DNA of 64,000 nucleotides, from positions 1,461,813 to 1,525,812 of the forward strand of contig QVOM02000113.1 of assembly GCA_003586115.2 (NCBI GenBank). Direction: 5' to 3'. Positions 1-12,104 of the stretch are shown here, one piece after another; the first letter of the stretch is position 1, and every line of letters starts with the position of its first letter. Below the pieces are notes generated by a model, which saw nothing but the letters and a program-made list of their open reading frames with translations, was not told the DNA's origin and made no database searches. The DNA comes from Salvator merianae. Its lineage: Eukaryota; Chordata; Lepidosauria; Squamata; Teiidae. A program made the position numbers and the translations under genes.

Positions 1-466
1 GGTTTGGGGCCATGTTAATGAGGGTAGCTGTTTGATATCTTCATGTGGAAGCCCCCAGATGCAAATAATCCATCCAGTCTCTCTGTAATTTCATTTTTCC
101 CCTTTTAGTGCACTCTTGTCTCCAGCAGTATCCAGGGACTTATGGCCTCCACAGCCAGGCGCCTGCTTCTGATGTATTTAAAGATTTTTTGAAATTACTG
201 TTGTAACAATTCTAGCAACAGGTACCTCTCATTTACTCTTTCCATCTGTTTCCATTTCTTTTGCACGAACTGGTTTTCCCTTTTCTTTCCTTCATTAGGA
301 GAAGTCCCCCTATTATCTGTTTTTGCCCCCCCATTCACAAATGTACGGCTGTTTCAGCACCCTTCCGCACAATGGGCAGCAGCCTACCTGAAAGAGCAGA
401 GAAGGGACTACTGGAAACAGAATCTGTTACTCTAAGGTAACGTTGCATCCAGACATCACTTAATTA
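1..466. other. No feature recognised
   Basis: Ordinary AT-rich sequence with short pyrimidine-rich stretches. I see no credible exon, RNA gene or repeat boundary in it. Confidence 0.5.
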
Positions 467-531
467 TTCCACTATATTTAGATATTCCGGAATATCCATG
501 CTTTATTCCAGAATATCCAAACATAGTGGAA
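467..531. repeat. 65-bp imperfect hairpin
   Basis: The left arm (from 467) and the right arm (ending 531) are reverse complements over about 28 bp with roughly four mismatches, leaving a loop of only a few bases. The arms begin and end with TTCCACTAT and ATAGTGGAA. A hAT terminus (TAGGGATGTGCAC) starts at the very next base, 532. It could be a tiny palindromic MITE remnant or a transcribed hairpin. I cannot tell which. Confidence 0.7.
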
Positions 532-1500
532 TAGGGATGTGCACAAAGTAATTTTTTGCTGTTCGTTTCGCAACAAAGCGAAGCTGGCAAGCTTCATTTT
601 CTGGCGAAAAACCCATGAAGGAAAAATGCCAGCTTCGTTTTCATTGTGAAAATCTTTGCAAAAAGGAAGAGGAAGTTAATTTAAATAAATGCCCATGGGG
701 GTGGTGCAGCATTTTATGGCAGCAAGGCACTTGTTTTTTTCATTGTCAGCTGCCACCATTTATTTATTAATTTAAAGATTATTCAGGGTGCATAAATCAT
801 ATATTTAACCGAAAGGTAAAAAAAAATGGTGGCAGCCGACAATGAAAAAAACAAGTGCTATGCTTCCATAAAATGCCCACTAGTGCCCATAAAATGTCCA
901 CAAACACAATAAACACCAAGAAGCCCCCCCATAGTGACCCTCCCGTCCCCTTACCTTGGCTTATCTTTTGCTTTCATTTCGTTGTGGAGGGGGCAACGGG
1001 ATTAAAGCAAAAGGTAAACCAAGGTAAAAATTGAAGCCAGAGACCACGCGGAGAGCAAAACTCACCATTCTGAAGTTGTAATTCTGAAAAACAAGAAAGT
1101 ACCCAAGAAAGAACCCCTGGTCCCTCTCCTTTTGCCTCCCCCACCCAATTTCAAAAACAATGAATAGAATGCCTCTGTCCCTGGAATCAGGGAACCAAGG
1201 CACTCAATAGGGTAGTGCAGCAGTCATTCAAATACAGTGACCAATTGCTGAGCAGCCAATAAGAAATTCTACTTCCTCAAAGTTGGAAGAAGTAGAACTT
1301 TTTATTGCAGCGAGCACAGGGGCAAAGAAGGACTACCAGCAAAGGCGAAGGTCATGAATTTCAACAAAAATAAAGATAACCTTCACCATTCACATTCACA
1401 GTTAGTTTAGGAAAATGATGTTTTCGCATTTCGTAAGAAAATGGCAAAAAAGCCATTTTCATATGAAATGTGAAGGTGACGAATGGATACGAAGCCTCGT
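532..1500. mobile_element. Decayed non-autonomous hAT (TAGGGATGTGCAC family)
   Basis: The left end TAGGGATGTGCACAAAG matches the termini of the better-preserved hAT copies at 1589, 23700 and 62094. The sequence near 1440-1495 (CATTTTCATATGAAA context) resembles the subterminal region of the copy ending at 2688. Inside is an inverted repeat of the segment around 705-760 with the segment around 820-870 (AGCTGCCACCATTT against AAATGGTGGCAGCC). The right terminal repeat and an 8-bp duplication are not recognisable, so the right boundary is approximate. No transposase frame is present. Confidence 0.6.
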
Positions 1501-1559
1501 CAGACAAGTGACTCTATAACCTGTCCGTTGAAGAGTGCTTCTCACCCCACACATACAGT

Positions 1560-3320
1560 GGGCCTGTTCGCACTGTAGCGGTGGAACGTAGGGATGTGCA
1601 CGAAATTTCGTTGCTTCGCGACATTCACATCGAATGTGAAGTGCCCTCTCTATTGCGCAAGCGAATGGCAAAAGTCGCGGCCATTTTCGTCAATTTTCGT
1701 GACCTTTGCCGCTCACCGCGAACAGCTATTTTCGTCTCTTTTCGCTGTGAAAACTTCAATGCAACGAAGCTCGGTAGCTTCGTAGCGTCAAGTCTCTGCC
1801 TCTAGAGGTGGAAATTGTAATGCATCACATTAGGAAAGACGGTATTTTTTTAACTCTTCGCCTGCCTCGCAGCGATCGCACCGCATGAGGATGAGAAACT
1901 CAGATGGCTAGGAGCTAATAAAACGTCTTTGATGGTGGTATATAGTTCTGCTTTTTGAAACGGAGGGCAAGACGAGGCGTCATTTTGCTGCTGCTCAGAG
2001 GTAGGGAGGAAGGGCAAGACGATGTGTCATTTCGCTGCTGCTCGGAAGTAGGGAGGGAGTTATTTCATCCTGCGGCTGCCTCCAGTCTTCTAAATTACGC
2101 TCTGAGCTGAAGGCAATTGCTTCGTGTGTCGTTGACTAAGCCTGCCCGCCTCGTAGGCGAGGTAATAATTTCTGTGCCCCAAATGATCGGCACGGACGGC
2201 AGACAGCGACGAGTCACGCTGATAAGTTAAAGGGACAGAAGTTAGCACGCATGCGCGCACAGACATAAGCGTCGAAAAGGCATCGAAAATGACGAAAAAT
2301 CAAAGCGAAAAAAATTCCTTCGCTTGCTTTCGCTTGCTTTCGATCTGCAGTGAGGAACCCCAAATGTGCCTTTGTTGCTTTGAATCCTGCTACAAACCGG
2401 GCGCTGGCTAAAAGTAAGCTCCGTGCAATTTATACCTTTAACGAAGCAACTCCTTAAATTAGCAACGTGGATAGTCAAATATAGAAGGGACAGGGCAGGG
2501 GGATATGCGGCGTTTGTTTTTCGCTACTTATTTCATTGATTTTGCACTTCCGTTTTTTTCACGAAAATTTTCTCTGCGAAAACGAAAGTCGCCATTTTCG
2601 CGACTTCCGTTTTCATATGAAAACGAAGCAACGGAGCTTCGATGCATTGCGAAATGAACAGAGAAAATTCCTTTCGTGCACATCCCTAGTGGAACATTCT
2701 TGTCCGCTCGCTAGAACGGAGCATTCGCACCACCGCGGGCACGAGCCTCACCTGATCCGAACCACTTCATACCCGATTCGAACCCGAAGCTGGATAAGGC
2801 AAGACAAGTAAAAGCTTGTCTTCATCCCGACCTGCGCGATGGAGCAAAGATCGGGCACAGTGCGTTCCCACTGTTTGCAACGACGTTGGGCGTGGCTGGC
2901 GCGGCTGTGCATGCGGGGTGCGAAGTTTTCACATCCGGGTGCGAAAGGTACACATCCGGGTGCGATGTCTTCATACCCGGGGTGCACAGGTTTCATACCC
3001 TGGTATGATGCTTTGTACCCGGGATAGCCCTTTGGGCTTGGCAGCCGAGCTGCCGTTACAAAGCCGGCTTCATAACGAGCCCCTGGTTATGATGTGGGTA
3101 CAAAGGTGCGAAGCGGGTGCAAAGCGGGTGCAAAGCAGGTGCAAAGCGGGTGCGGCGTGCAGGAGCGAACTAGCGATGCCATTCGCACTGTTCCCGCTGC
3201 TGGTCGGCTTCGGGTCCATTCCTCTGGCCGGGAGTGCGAACGGCACCGAGCGTTCCCCAACCTCTCCGGTTCGAAGCCAACTACTGGGAATGGTCTACCG
3301 AGCTCCGTGCGAAAAGGCCC
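1560..3320 (-). mobile_element. GC-rich MITE, family B copy 1 (interrupted)
   Basis: The termini are GGGCCTGTTCGCACTGTAGC at 1560 and, inverted, GTGCGAAAAGGCCC ending at 3320. The flanking triplet AGT at 1557-1559 repeats at 3321-3323. The same element lies in opposite orientation at 22020-22627. Without the nested hAT (1589-2688) it is about 650 bp long. Around 2915-3020 and 3095-3155 it contains short tandem motifs rich in GGGTGCGAAG and CATCCGGG. It has no transposase, and its open frames are not conserved in the other copy. Orientation is given relative to copy 2. Confidence 0.8.
1589..2688. mobile_element. Non-autonomous hAT nested in family B MITE
   Basis: The terminal inverted repeats are TAGGGATGTGCACGAAA at 1589 and TTTCGTGCACATCCCTA ending at 2688. 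The 8-bp flanks GTGGAACG (1581-1588) and GTGGAACA (2689-2696) match at 7 of 8 bases. The undisturbed copy of the host MITE at 22590-22610 reads straight through this site, which confirms the insertion. An 8-bp duplication with TAGGG ends is the hAT signature. Length is 1,100 bp and there is no transposase coding. CpG and TTCG motifs are frequent. Confidence 0.85.
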
Positions 3321-3334
3321 AGTGTCTCTGCTTC

Positions 3335-4428
3335 CTTCCCTAAACCATAAGGAAAGTCCAGGACTGGGACCTGTGCTTTTTAATTCATTCATAAATAATC
3401 TAAAAATAGGGTAAGTAGTGCAGTAACAAAGTTTGCTGATGACACTAAATTGTTCAGGATAGTAAAAACTGTAAGAGATTTCAAGCAGCTCCAGAGGGTT
3501 CTCTTGACATTGGGTGAGTGGGCAACAAACTGGCAAATGCAACAAGTGTAAAATAATGCACTTTGGGGCAAAGAACCACAATTGCAATTATAAAATGATG
3601 GGAGCTGAACTTTTTGTGACACACTTGGAAAGGAATCTTGGGGTTCTGATAGACAGCTCAATGAAGGTGACAACCTAGTGTGCAGCAGCAGTGAAAAAAG
3701 CCAATTCAGTTCTAGGGGTAATTAAAAAGGAAATAGACAACAAGTCAGCAAGCATCATTGTGCCTCTTTATAAATGTTAGGCAGCATTTGGAATATTGTG
3801 TACAATGCTGATCACCACACCTCAGAAAAGTATTGTGGAACTGGAAGATGCAGAAAAGGAAAAACAGAATGATCAAGGAACTGGAACACCTCCCTTACGA
3901 AATCAGGCTGCAATGTCTAGATCTCTTTAGTCATGAAAGACACTGTTTAAGTAGGGACCTGACTGAAGTATTTAAAATAATTTATGGTGTGGTAAAGGTG
4001 AGAAGAGAAAAATTATTTTCCCTATCACACAGTACTAGGACCAGAGGGCACTCTATGAAGCTTATGGGCAGGAGAGTTAGAAACAACAAGGAATAGGCAT
4101 CTTCCCCCCCTCCCCCGCTATTAGTCCATGAAATTTACTCCCCAAAGACATGGTGACACCAACCCACCTGGATTGCTTTAAGAAAGTGTTAGACAAATTC
4201 ATGGAGGACAGGTTATTAATACCTACTAGAACAGATTCCTAGGTTGGAGAGACAGGCAGGATGCCTCTAAAGGCCAGTTGCAGAGAACTGAGAGCAGATG
4301 AAGGTTTTGCCTTTGTCTTTTATTTGAGAATGCCCAAAAACAATTCATGAGCCACCGTGTGAGGCAGGGTGCAGGACTAGATGGGTTGTGGCCTGATCCA
4401 GCCGGGCTCCTCTTATGTTCTTACGTTA
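3335..4428 (+). mobile_element. CR1 LINE fragment, RT domain to 3' end
   Basis: The conceptual translation near 3355-3455 gives the CR1 RT signature around GPVLFNSFINNL and, at 3432-3452, FADDTKL, which carries the catalytic aspartates. The downstream sequence is broken by stops and indels. The 3' end (about 4390-4428) carries the GATCCAGCxxGGCTC segment and TTATGTTCTTACG octamer-like repeats of one CR1 lineage. It is a 5'-truncated, inactive copy, with homologues at 4924, 25095 and 33250. Confidence 0.85.
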
Positions 4429-4667
4429 TCTCATAGACAGCAATAGTGATGCAACAGTATAATAAGAGTCCAGATTCCCCTGCATGTGTGTATTCCATTG
4501 CCACTGTTATCTCCTTACTGTTTGTCATTATCAAAGAAGCCAACATCTGCTGAAGGCACCACTTTTTCCTGAAAAGCTGAAGGCATCCACTGAAATCACT
4601 TACAAGCCAGGAACCCGGCTCTGAGTGAGGCACACTTTCCCACAGTTATGCTTCTGAGTCACCACTT

Positions 4668-4911
4668 GTGAGCCAGTTTGGTCTTGTAGTTAGTGTGTCA
4701 GACTCTTAGCTGGAACTCTCCCAGTTCGAATCTGCACTCTGCATGAAGCCAACTGGGTGATCTTGGGCTCGTCACAGCTCTCCTCTGAGTTCTCACAGCC
4801 CCACCCACCTCACAGGGTGTCTGTTGTGGGGAGAAGAACAGGTTTGTCAGCTGCTTTGAGTCCCTTCTGGTGAGAAAAGCGGGGTATAAAAATAAACTTT
4901 TCTTCTTCTTC
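4668..4911 (+). mobile_element. tRNA-derived SINE
   Basis: The head contains pol III promoter-like boxes: an A-box-like TAGTTAGTGTG at 4687-4697 and a B box GTTCGAATC at 4724-4732. The body (GGGTGATCTTGGGC, CCCACCCACCTCACAGGG, AAAGCGGGGTATAAA) and the TTCTTCTTC tail resemble a SINE common in lizard genomes, recalled from general knowledge. It is not a functional tRNA gene. It lies directly upstream of a CR1 tail. Confidence 0.8.
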
Positions 4912-4923
4912 ACTTGACATTCA

Positions 4924-5522
4924 ACTGCAAAAGGTGCAGAAAAGGGCAACCTGATTGCCCAAGGGGCTGGAACTCCTTCCTTAAGAAATCAGGCTGCAAT
5001 GTCTTGGCCTCTTCAGCCTCGAAAGACAGCATTTAAGAGGAGACCTGATTGACATATCAATCATGCATGGTATGGATAAGGTGGATAGAGAGAGAGAGAG
5101 AAAAACTCTCTCGCACAACACTAGGACCAGGGGACACTCTATGAAGCTGATGGGTCAGAAAGTTAGGACTGATAAGGAGAAGCATTTTTTTCACCCAGAG
5201 GGTCATTGGTCTATGAAATTTATTACTGGAAGAGATGGTGACAGCCTGGATAGCTTTAAGAATGAATTGGACAGATTCATGGAGGTCAGGTGTATCAATG
5301 GCTACTAGAAAGGATGCCTAGGTACTGCTTCTGGGCTGGAGAGGCAGGCAGGATACCTGTAAAGGCCATTTTCAGGGACGTGAGAGCAGGTGAAGGTTTT
5401 GTCTTTTTATTCTTCTTGAAAATTTACAGAAACAATTGGTGGGTCACTGTGCAAACAGGATGCCAGACTAGATGAGCCATAGTCTGATCCAGCAAGACTG
5501 CTCTTATGTTCTTAAGTTCTTA
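4924..5522 (+). mobile_element. CR1 LINE 3' fragment
   Basis: It begins at AAGGTGCAGAAAAGGGCAAC in the distal ORF2 region and runs to the terminal CTTATGTTCTTAAGTTCT repeats. It is closely similar to 33250-33851 and to the second half of 3335-4428. It is 5'-truncated and carries no intact frame. Confidence 0.85.
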
Positions 5523-6640
5523 GTAGGATCTAAGGCACTAGGTATCTTATGTGTTGTGTCTGTTGAGGCTAGTTTGATATATCATACCCAAAGGTCCATG
5601 TAAAAAATGCTAACCCGTGCCACTGCTTATGAAATGAGCCTAGAAACATCTGCTGACAGGCATTCATGGTACAGTTCCCCAGAACACAGGAACTTACAGA
5701 AATTGGGAACCATTTAAAATACAATATGTTGGCTGCCTAGGACATTGAGTAATTGCAGCAGAGAGCTGGAATGAATTCTTTTTTCTGGACCCTTTGTGCT
5801 AAAGATGTCAGTGGCCAGATTAGCCCTTGGGTCCCCTATTGAATTCCCAGCTGACCTGAATTGTGAACTTGTGTTAATTTTCACCTCCAAGCCATGGGTT
5901 ATATGAGATATCCTTAAAGTTATTGATATTTTATAGGGACACATCAAATCCTGGAGCACAAATAGCATCAACTACTCAGCCTTCAAGACAGATACCAAGA
6001 GATCCTTTTTGTACACCCACACACAATTTAACAGATATAGAACTGGAAACCCTTAGATTTGAGCTTAAAAAGAACACCAATGACTCTAGTTGGGGCCAAA
6101 TTCATGCCCATCTTGGCTAGTTGATACTAGCAATCACATAGATGCTGAAGAGAAGGGGTTCTGACCAATTCATTACCATAGGTTGTAGTGGGACTGCAAA
6201 ATTAATTAGAAAGGAATGGACATTTTCAAATGCACCAGTGTCCAGTTACTGAAGACAGTCAGAAACATAGCTGAAATCTTGCTATAGGTGTGCAGTTGAA
6301 GTTCCCTTGCTTGAAAAGTTTTGCACGTTTTTCTCATCTTGAATGACTTCTTCACCTCCTAAAGCATTGTAACTAATTCATAAGACTAAGACTGTTAAGA
6401 TACCATTGAATTGCTGGACATATTCTATCCTTCATTTGGTCTCTGACATAGAAATGTGAAATTATGAAATGTGTAGGATCATCAACACAATCTCTCCCAA
6501 CTGTCTTTGACATCACTGTGGAACTTGTTAAGCATCATGACATTCCACAAACTTACAAGTAATAAAGCAGGAGGACTAACATCTAGAGCACAAGTTGCAT
6601 AAATCCTGTTGTGAGTCTGACTGAACACAGGTGAGAGCAC
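5523..6640. other. No feature recognised
   Basis: About 1.1 kb of AT-rich sequence with short, unconvincing frames only. I could not assign it to any repeat family or gene. Confidence 0.5.
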
Positions 6641-6648
6641 ATTATTGT

Positions 6649-7010
6649 TAAAGATGTACAAAATTTAATTTAAGTTTGCAAATTTGATCAAATATTCTGC
6701 TTTTGTGGATATTTACATCAAAATGAAAATGTGGTTTTTCACAGTTCCAAAATTCATTTCAGTCAAATCAGTCTCCCTGCTTGTGAAACTGGAAAAAAAA
6801 AAAATGATTGAATATTTCTGTTTTTGCTGCATTTTGACCCACAAAAAGAGCTTTTTCAATGGGGAAAGCAGTATTTTTAGCTGCAAAAAAATGCAATATT
6901 GCATACAAAGAACTGGTTTTCTGGCGTTACAATTCAATGATGAAGCGAAAATATGGGTTTTCATTTTGACAGTGAAACGAACAAACAAATTTCATTTATG
7001 CACATTCCTA
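6649..7010. mobile_element. Old hAT MITE copy
   Basis: Degenerate ends TAAAGATGTACAAAAT at 6649 and TTATGCACATTCCTA ending at 7010 correspond to TAGGGATGTGCACGAA and its complement. The 8-bp flanks are ATTATTGT (6641-6648) and ATTATCGT (7011-7018), differing at one base. The element is 362 bp and non-coding. Its greater divergence and loss of CpG suggest it is older than the copies at 23700 and 62094. Confidence 0.75.
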
Positions 7011-7254
7011 ATTATCGTGTCTACTCTGTTTGCATTACATCTGCAAACTGTCCAGCAGACCGTTTATGAATGGGGAATGCCCTAATAACGTCAGATTAGG
7101 AGGGAAGGGAAAATTCCATCTGAAACCTGCTGTGAGAAATTTACAGGGCACTTTAAGGACAGAATCATGGAGAACTGCATGGAAACAGACAGTTATGAAC
7201 AATCACAGGGAAGTGTCCAAACATGACTAAGAACATGGACAAACTGCTTGTTGA

Positions 7255-9680
7255 GGTCTGATCAACCACATCCTCCTTTACCTATGCCCATCTTGGCTTA
7301 TTAAAACCGCATGGCAGGGAATGGCTGGGTGAGCTTAGGGAGTAATGAATGCCTCACAGAGGGAGGGGGTGTCACACTGGCCCTTAAAAAGGCAGGGGCA
7401 TTCTGCTTCTCAAGAGGACCACCTTGGATCCAGAAATGGTAGGCAACTATCACTCAGTTTCTATCATAATGTTTCTGTACAAGTGCTAGAGATCATTACA
7501 GTAGTTCAATTGTAGGCATGCTTGCATGAACAACATTATCTGGACCAATTTCAATCTTGCTTCAGGCCTGAGTATAGTAATGAAACTGCCTTGGTTGATT
7601 ACCTTTATCAGGAGAGAAACAGAGGGAGTGCAACTCTCCTGCTTCTACTCAATCTCTCAGCAGTTTTTGATACCATTAACCATATCTTTCTAGAAAGGCT
7701 ACAGGATTTGTAGTCAGAGATACTGCATTACAGTGATTCCATTTCTAGTGCCAAGTATGATACCAGATAATAGTCATTAGGTATTTTTTGTTTATCACTC
7801 TAGGAACTAATTTGGTCAAGCTTATCTCTATGATTTTTAACATTTATATGAAGCTACTGGAAGTGATCACTGGGAAATTTGGAATGAGGTGTCATTGGTA
7901 TACTGATATCATTCTATTTTATCTTATTCAGAAGATTCAGTTAATGTGCTTGACTTTTGCCTGGAGGAAGTAATGGATTGAATGTGATCCAAGAAACTGA
8001 AGCTGGATTCAGACAAGATGGAGATACTGTGGCTCTTTCTGCACTGGACCTTATTCCAGATTATATTCTGAAATGGAAGACTGACATCTTCATGCTGGTG
8101 CAGATTAACATGCAGATAGTAGGCTCCTATTACAGGATATAATCCAGAATAAATACCAGTACAAAAATTGCTTTTGTTTCACCAGATCTTGACTACTTGA
8201 AATAGGAATCTGTCCTGTTCTTGATGGGGCTTTACTCCCCTGGAAGGGATGTGAGTGCAACCTGGAAACACTCCTGGATTCATCTCTGTCACTTAAAGCT
8301 GAAGTGGAAGCTTTGGTGTACAGGAATGCTTACTTCCTGCTATGGCTGGTTTACTATCCATAACACTTTCTGGACAGAGGGAGCTTGACCATAGTAATCT
8401 ATGCTATGATAACTTCCAGATGCAACTATTTTAATGTCCGTATATAGGACCACCCTGAAGATGTTCAGAAATGCAACTGGTACAGAATTCAGGAGCAAGG
8501 TTGCTGATGGGTACTTAACAGTTGTACTCTATAAATATCTCACCAGTCTTAAAGGGGTAGCATTGGTTGGCAATTTGTTTCTGAACCCAGTTCAGGATAC
8601 AATAGAATCTCCCATTGCACATTTTCACATTGAAGGCTGGCCATATTACACATTCTGTGCTATTTGACAGCATTTGAGAATGAACTTCAGGGCAGGGAGT
8701 TCTAGAAGAGCTATTGCCAACAGGGGTAGTTCCCCTGGGGAGATCTTAATTTTTGTAAAAACAACAAGAGCATGAAGAAAAAGCCAGAGGAGACAGCCTT
8801 TTGTGGTGCCATAGAGTAAGACCAGGTCTCTACTTACTCAGAGAGGCGGCCCCATTGTGGATGCATGGGGAGGCACTACAGGCCACCAATAAAAATACAC
8901 CTCTTGTGTCTGCATTTATGAGCATGGAGACATCATTTTTAGTGGTAGCCCACAGAATGCCTCCATTTAGTGCACAAAATCTCATCTTGCAAAAATGATG
9001 CCTCTGATAGCAATTGTGCCTGGAAATGGGATGACAAGATCACCAGAGGGCCCCACTGCTGCTTCAGATAAAGATGCGGCAGCACTGGACACTTTACCAG
9101 GCACCTCCAATGGAAAATGGAGACATAGTGTAAACTGCACCCAGGATGTGGAGTTAGCTTGTTAGAAAGCTTTCTGCAAGATCTTTTGCGGATGGATCAA
9201 AGTTCAGAAATCTTCCAGGATAGCCTTGCATGGTCCCTGCAAAGATTCCCATTGTGTGTTTACACAAAACACACCACTTTCTGAGAACATAAGACTTCTG
9301 CTATGGAGGATTCTACTGTATTAACTCTGACCTACAAAGTCATAAATGACTTGGTCCCTAAATATCTAAAGGAGCACCTCCTCCCAATGCATGATGCTGG
9401 AGAGGCCCTCTTGGCAACATTACCACTTTATCTTCTGAAGATATGAAGATCTCTGATAGCACTAACATTGTGGAAAGGCTTTCTTTCCAGGCACTGGTGC
9501 ACATATACCTCTTTATAATGTGCTTTTGTCTGAAGAGGTACTTGTCTTCTGGCTCCAACTATACTTTTTAAAATTCACGCTTATTTTGTTTGCATTTTAA
9601 TTGTTGCAACCTACAATGAGACCTTATAGTACTGTTGGAGAATAAGTATAAATAAATAAATAAACAAACAAACAAACAGC
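7255..9680 (+). pseudogene. Decayed L2-clade LINE
   Basis: Translated pieces follow L2 ORF2 in order. A segment near 7425-7460 resembles the LDPxxVxNYRPVSN region. The segment at about 7545-7690 resembles FRPxYSxETALV followed by LLLNLSAVFDTINH, the first RT aspartate block. A distal part near 9325-9560 resembles LTYKxxNDLxPxYL. The 3' end closes with AATAAATAAATAAACAAACA at 9650-9679. Many stops and indels make it inactive. It is interrupted by a palindromic MITE at 8031-8171, and 8640-9300 matches nothing I recognise and may be another insertion. Confidence 0.75.
8031..8171. mobile_element. Palindromic MITE (family C) in L2 relic
   Basis: The ends GGCTCTTTCTGCACTGG and, reversed, CCAGTACAAAAATTGC bracket a 141-bp sequence. 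Its interior (CCTTATTCCAGATTATATTC and GGATATAATCCAGAATAAAT) is self-complementary. It matches the better copies at 26929 and 32658. Flanking duplications are not clear. Confidence 0.6.
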
Positions 9681-10867
9681 ACGTATGAAAATAATATGAA
9701 CTTCATTGCAATAAGTTAAAGAAATCCACTGCTTCCAAAATGCTCTATTCCAAGAATATCAGCAAGAAACCATAAATGTAGGAGAGCATTTTTCCCCCAC
9801 TACTTGGAAGTTAACAGAGCCACAGAGCACCTGTCAACAACAGCTGCTTGCTGTCCACAGAATGCCTGCCATTGTTCCATTTCAATAACACTATGAGTGC
9901 TCATATCACAGAAAGGTAAAGAACGTATCTCTCAGTAAGAGCCTTGAAGGCCCCAGGGCAGTGCTGCTTTTATAAAAAGAATAGATTTGACGCACTCTGC
10001 TATTTTTAACAAATTTGAAAAGGAGCAAGGATGAAATATTTCACCACTATCAGTCCTAACACACTAACACCCAAAGTTTCATTCAGATAACATTCCTTAG
10101 TCAGCTTGTATGTGCCAAGAAAGCAAGGAGGTTGAGGACACCTATCCACTCACATCTGTTTCGCCTAAATTAATATTGGGACTTCTGAGCAATTTAATTA
10201 ACACAAATCCTTCTTGCTCTTTGGCAATTTCCTATTTTTTTTTTTTTTATTTTTTTTTTTTGAAAATTTCTATGAGCAAGTATTCTTCTATTGCTGTAGT
10301 TGTAGCAGTTGTAACTGCCATTGCAATTGTAGTTAATAGACATTTTCTTTAAAACAACCTCCATGTGTTCTGACTCTGGTTGATAATGGCCAATTAAAGT
10401 TTGTGTACACATTTCTTTTCTTACAGAATTTTCCACAATAATTCTAGTTAAGTACAGAATGTAGCACGTGACGAAATAACCACATTTTGTGATTGTCCAT
10501 TCCTACTGGTCCAACATTTCTTTGATAAGATTTAGATTAGTACTTTTCCCAGTTGTGTTTATTGTTTTTTACTATCCAGTGAATAACATTTACAGTAGGG
10601 TTTACTTATGCTGTAACTACGATGAAGAATAACTATAGAGTTGGCTTTGCAAATTTTGAGTTAGAAGATATGCTTTTCCAGTGTCCATGCCAGTAGATCA
10701 ATTTACATAAATGCCTTTTTTTAAAAAAAAAAAAAATTGAGACTGACTGAGTGAGATCACTGTGGCATTTCCAGCCTCTCCCCCTATACTTGCTGACTGT
10801 GAGAAATACTCTTTTTCTTAAGTGGATTGCATTTTCATGGGACAGAAGTGTAGTTTGGAAATGTACC
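9681..10867. other. No feature recognised
   Basis: AT-rich sequence with T-runs at 10237-10260 and an A-run near 10723. No gene or repeat boundary that I can support. Confidence 0.5.
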
Positions 10868-11095
10868 TGAATTAACCTTTATAACAGGAGGCTCTGGTAG
10901 CGGCAGTGGTTAGAAATGCCTTCTTGCCAATTCTGCCCTACCTTGATAGAGGTAGTTGGTCACAATGATCTACACTCTGGTAATTTCCAGAATGGCTTAC
11001 TGTAATGCCCCCTTGAAGACAGTTTGGAAGCTGCTGCTGGTACAGCAATAAAGCTACCAATAAATACTGCTTGGCTACATATGAATTACATCAGT
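10868..11095 (+). pseudogene. Short L2 ORF2 relic
   Basis: The sequence around 10945-11050 translates in broken frames to the L2 segment usually reading LLTVAHALITSRxDYCNAL followed by the LQLVQNAA region, as also seen at 48380-48480. It is a small, heavily mutated fragment. Confidence 0.5.
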
Positions 11096-11544
11096 GATAA
11101 CATCTTCAGTTATAAAATGTGTATAATAACAAGATGGAATGAATTTATGATAAATAAAATGCATTCATAATAAATAGAAGACAAGCAGACCAATCAGTAA
11201 TAGAGACATAGAAAGTGTCATATAAGAGAACAATATCTGAACTTAAATGTACAATGAGACTGTCTAGAGGACTGCAGACTGCAAACTCTCCTGGCAGCCA
11301 AAGTGCTACTTTTAAAAAAAAAATGAATTATGGCTGTATGGCAGTTTCCACACATGTGCATTGGCTTGATTGTGAAGAATGTGCCTGTCTCAGAAAGAGC
11401 GATCTGGGCCAAGAATGGGGCAACGTGACAGGGAATGCATTGGCAGCTGTCTATAAGATGGCTGCCTCATCCTGGCCTAGCTCTGAAGCCAGAGAATGGA
11501 GGTTCTCCATCCTCAAAGTTGCAGGCCAGAATTGAAGAGGATAG
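11096..11544. other. No feature recognised
   Basis: About 450 bases of AT-rich sequence. A 106-codon frame at 11215-11535 has no recognisable domain and I regard it as chance. Confidence 0.4.
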
Positions 11545-11860
11545 AGCAGTTTAATTGGAACAGTCCAGGGCTATTCCAGGGCAGAACCTGCACCATACTG
11601 CACCACATGAAACCTCTCACCCCAAAGTTCCTGCCCTTGGAGCCCTGGGGGACCCATGTCAGTGTCATAAAAATGCCCTGTCAAAATGAGTTCCCTCCCT
11701 AAACCAGAACAGGGAGATATGCAACATTCCACACACTTACCTGGCCCAGTCTAGCACCCCTGGAATGCCAGTATATCTGTTAAAACAGGTCTACAAGAAT
11801 CCTGATCTAGGCAGTAATTTTGGCAAACTAGTCTGGGCTATGTTACGTCCAATGCAAAAG
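11545..11860. repeat. Dispersed repeat family E, copy 1
   Basis: The segment about 11630-11720 (CCTGGGGGACCCATGTCAGT, CCCTAAACCAGAACAGGGAG) aligns over roughly 90 bp with 29925-30030 (CCTGGAGGACCCATTTTAGC, CTGTAAACCAGAACAGAGG). The two copies are otherwise divergent. The second has a GGCCCTTTCTGC terminus, suggesting a MITE. Boundaries here are approximate. Confidence 0.55.
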
Positions 11861-12104
11861 CAGCATGCTAGTGAGAATGTGGCCTCTCCTGTTCTTTGCC
11901 AGCAAACAGAAGGAGAGGACCAGAAGAAGATCAGAACTCACAACACCCTGCAGTAATGGGAAGAATGGAAAGGTCCTTATATTCTAACCAGCCCAATTTT
12001 GGAGGGAGGTAGAATGTAGACTGGATGTGTCTGAGGGACAAACACATAATAGTACGAGCCAAATGTTATTGTTTTCTAGCTCTACAGAATAATAATGTCT
12101 GACA

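Noticed and set aside
532..2688. One single hAT spanning both TAGGG ends
   Set aside because: The flanks TAGTGGAA and GTGGAACA are offset by two bases and do not match, while GTGGAACG/GTGGAACA fits and the uninterrupted MITE copy at 22020 proves the 1589 boundary.
2816..3343. 175-codon plus-strand frame
   Set aside because: It lies entirely in GC-rich MITE family B, and the other copy does not keep the frame.
4668..4740. Functional tRNA gene
   Set aside because: It has A and B boxes but cannot form a convincing cloverleaf, and it continues into a SINE body and tail.
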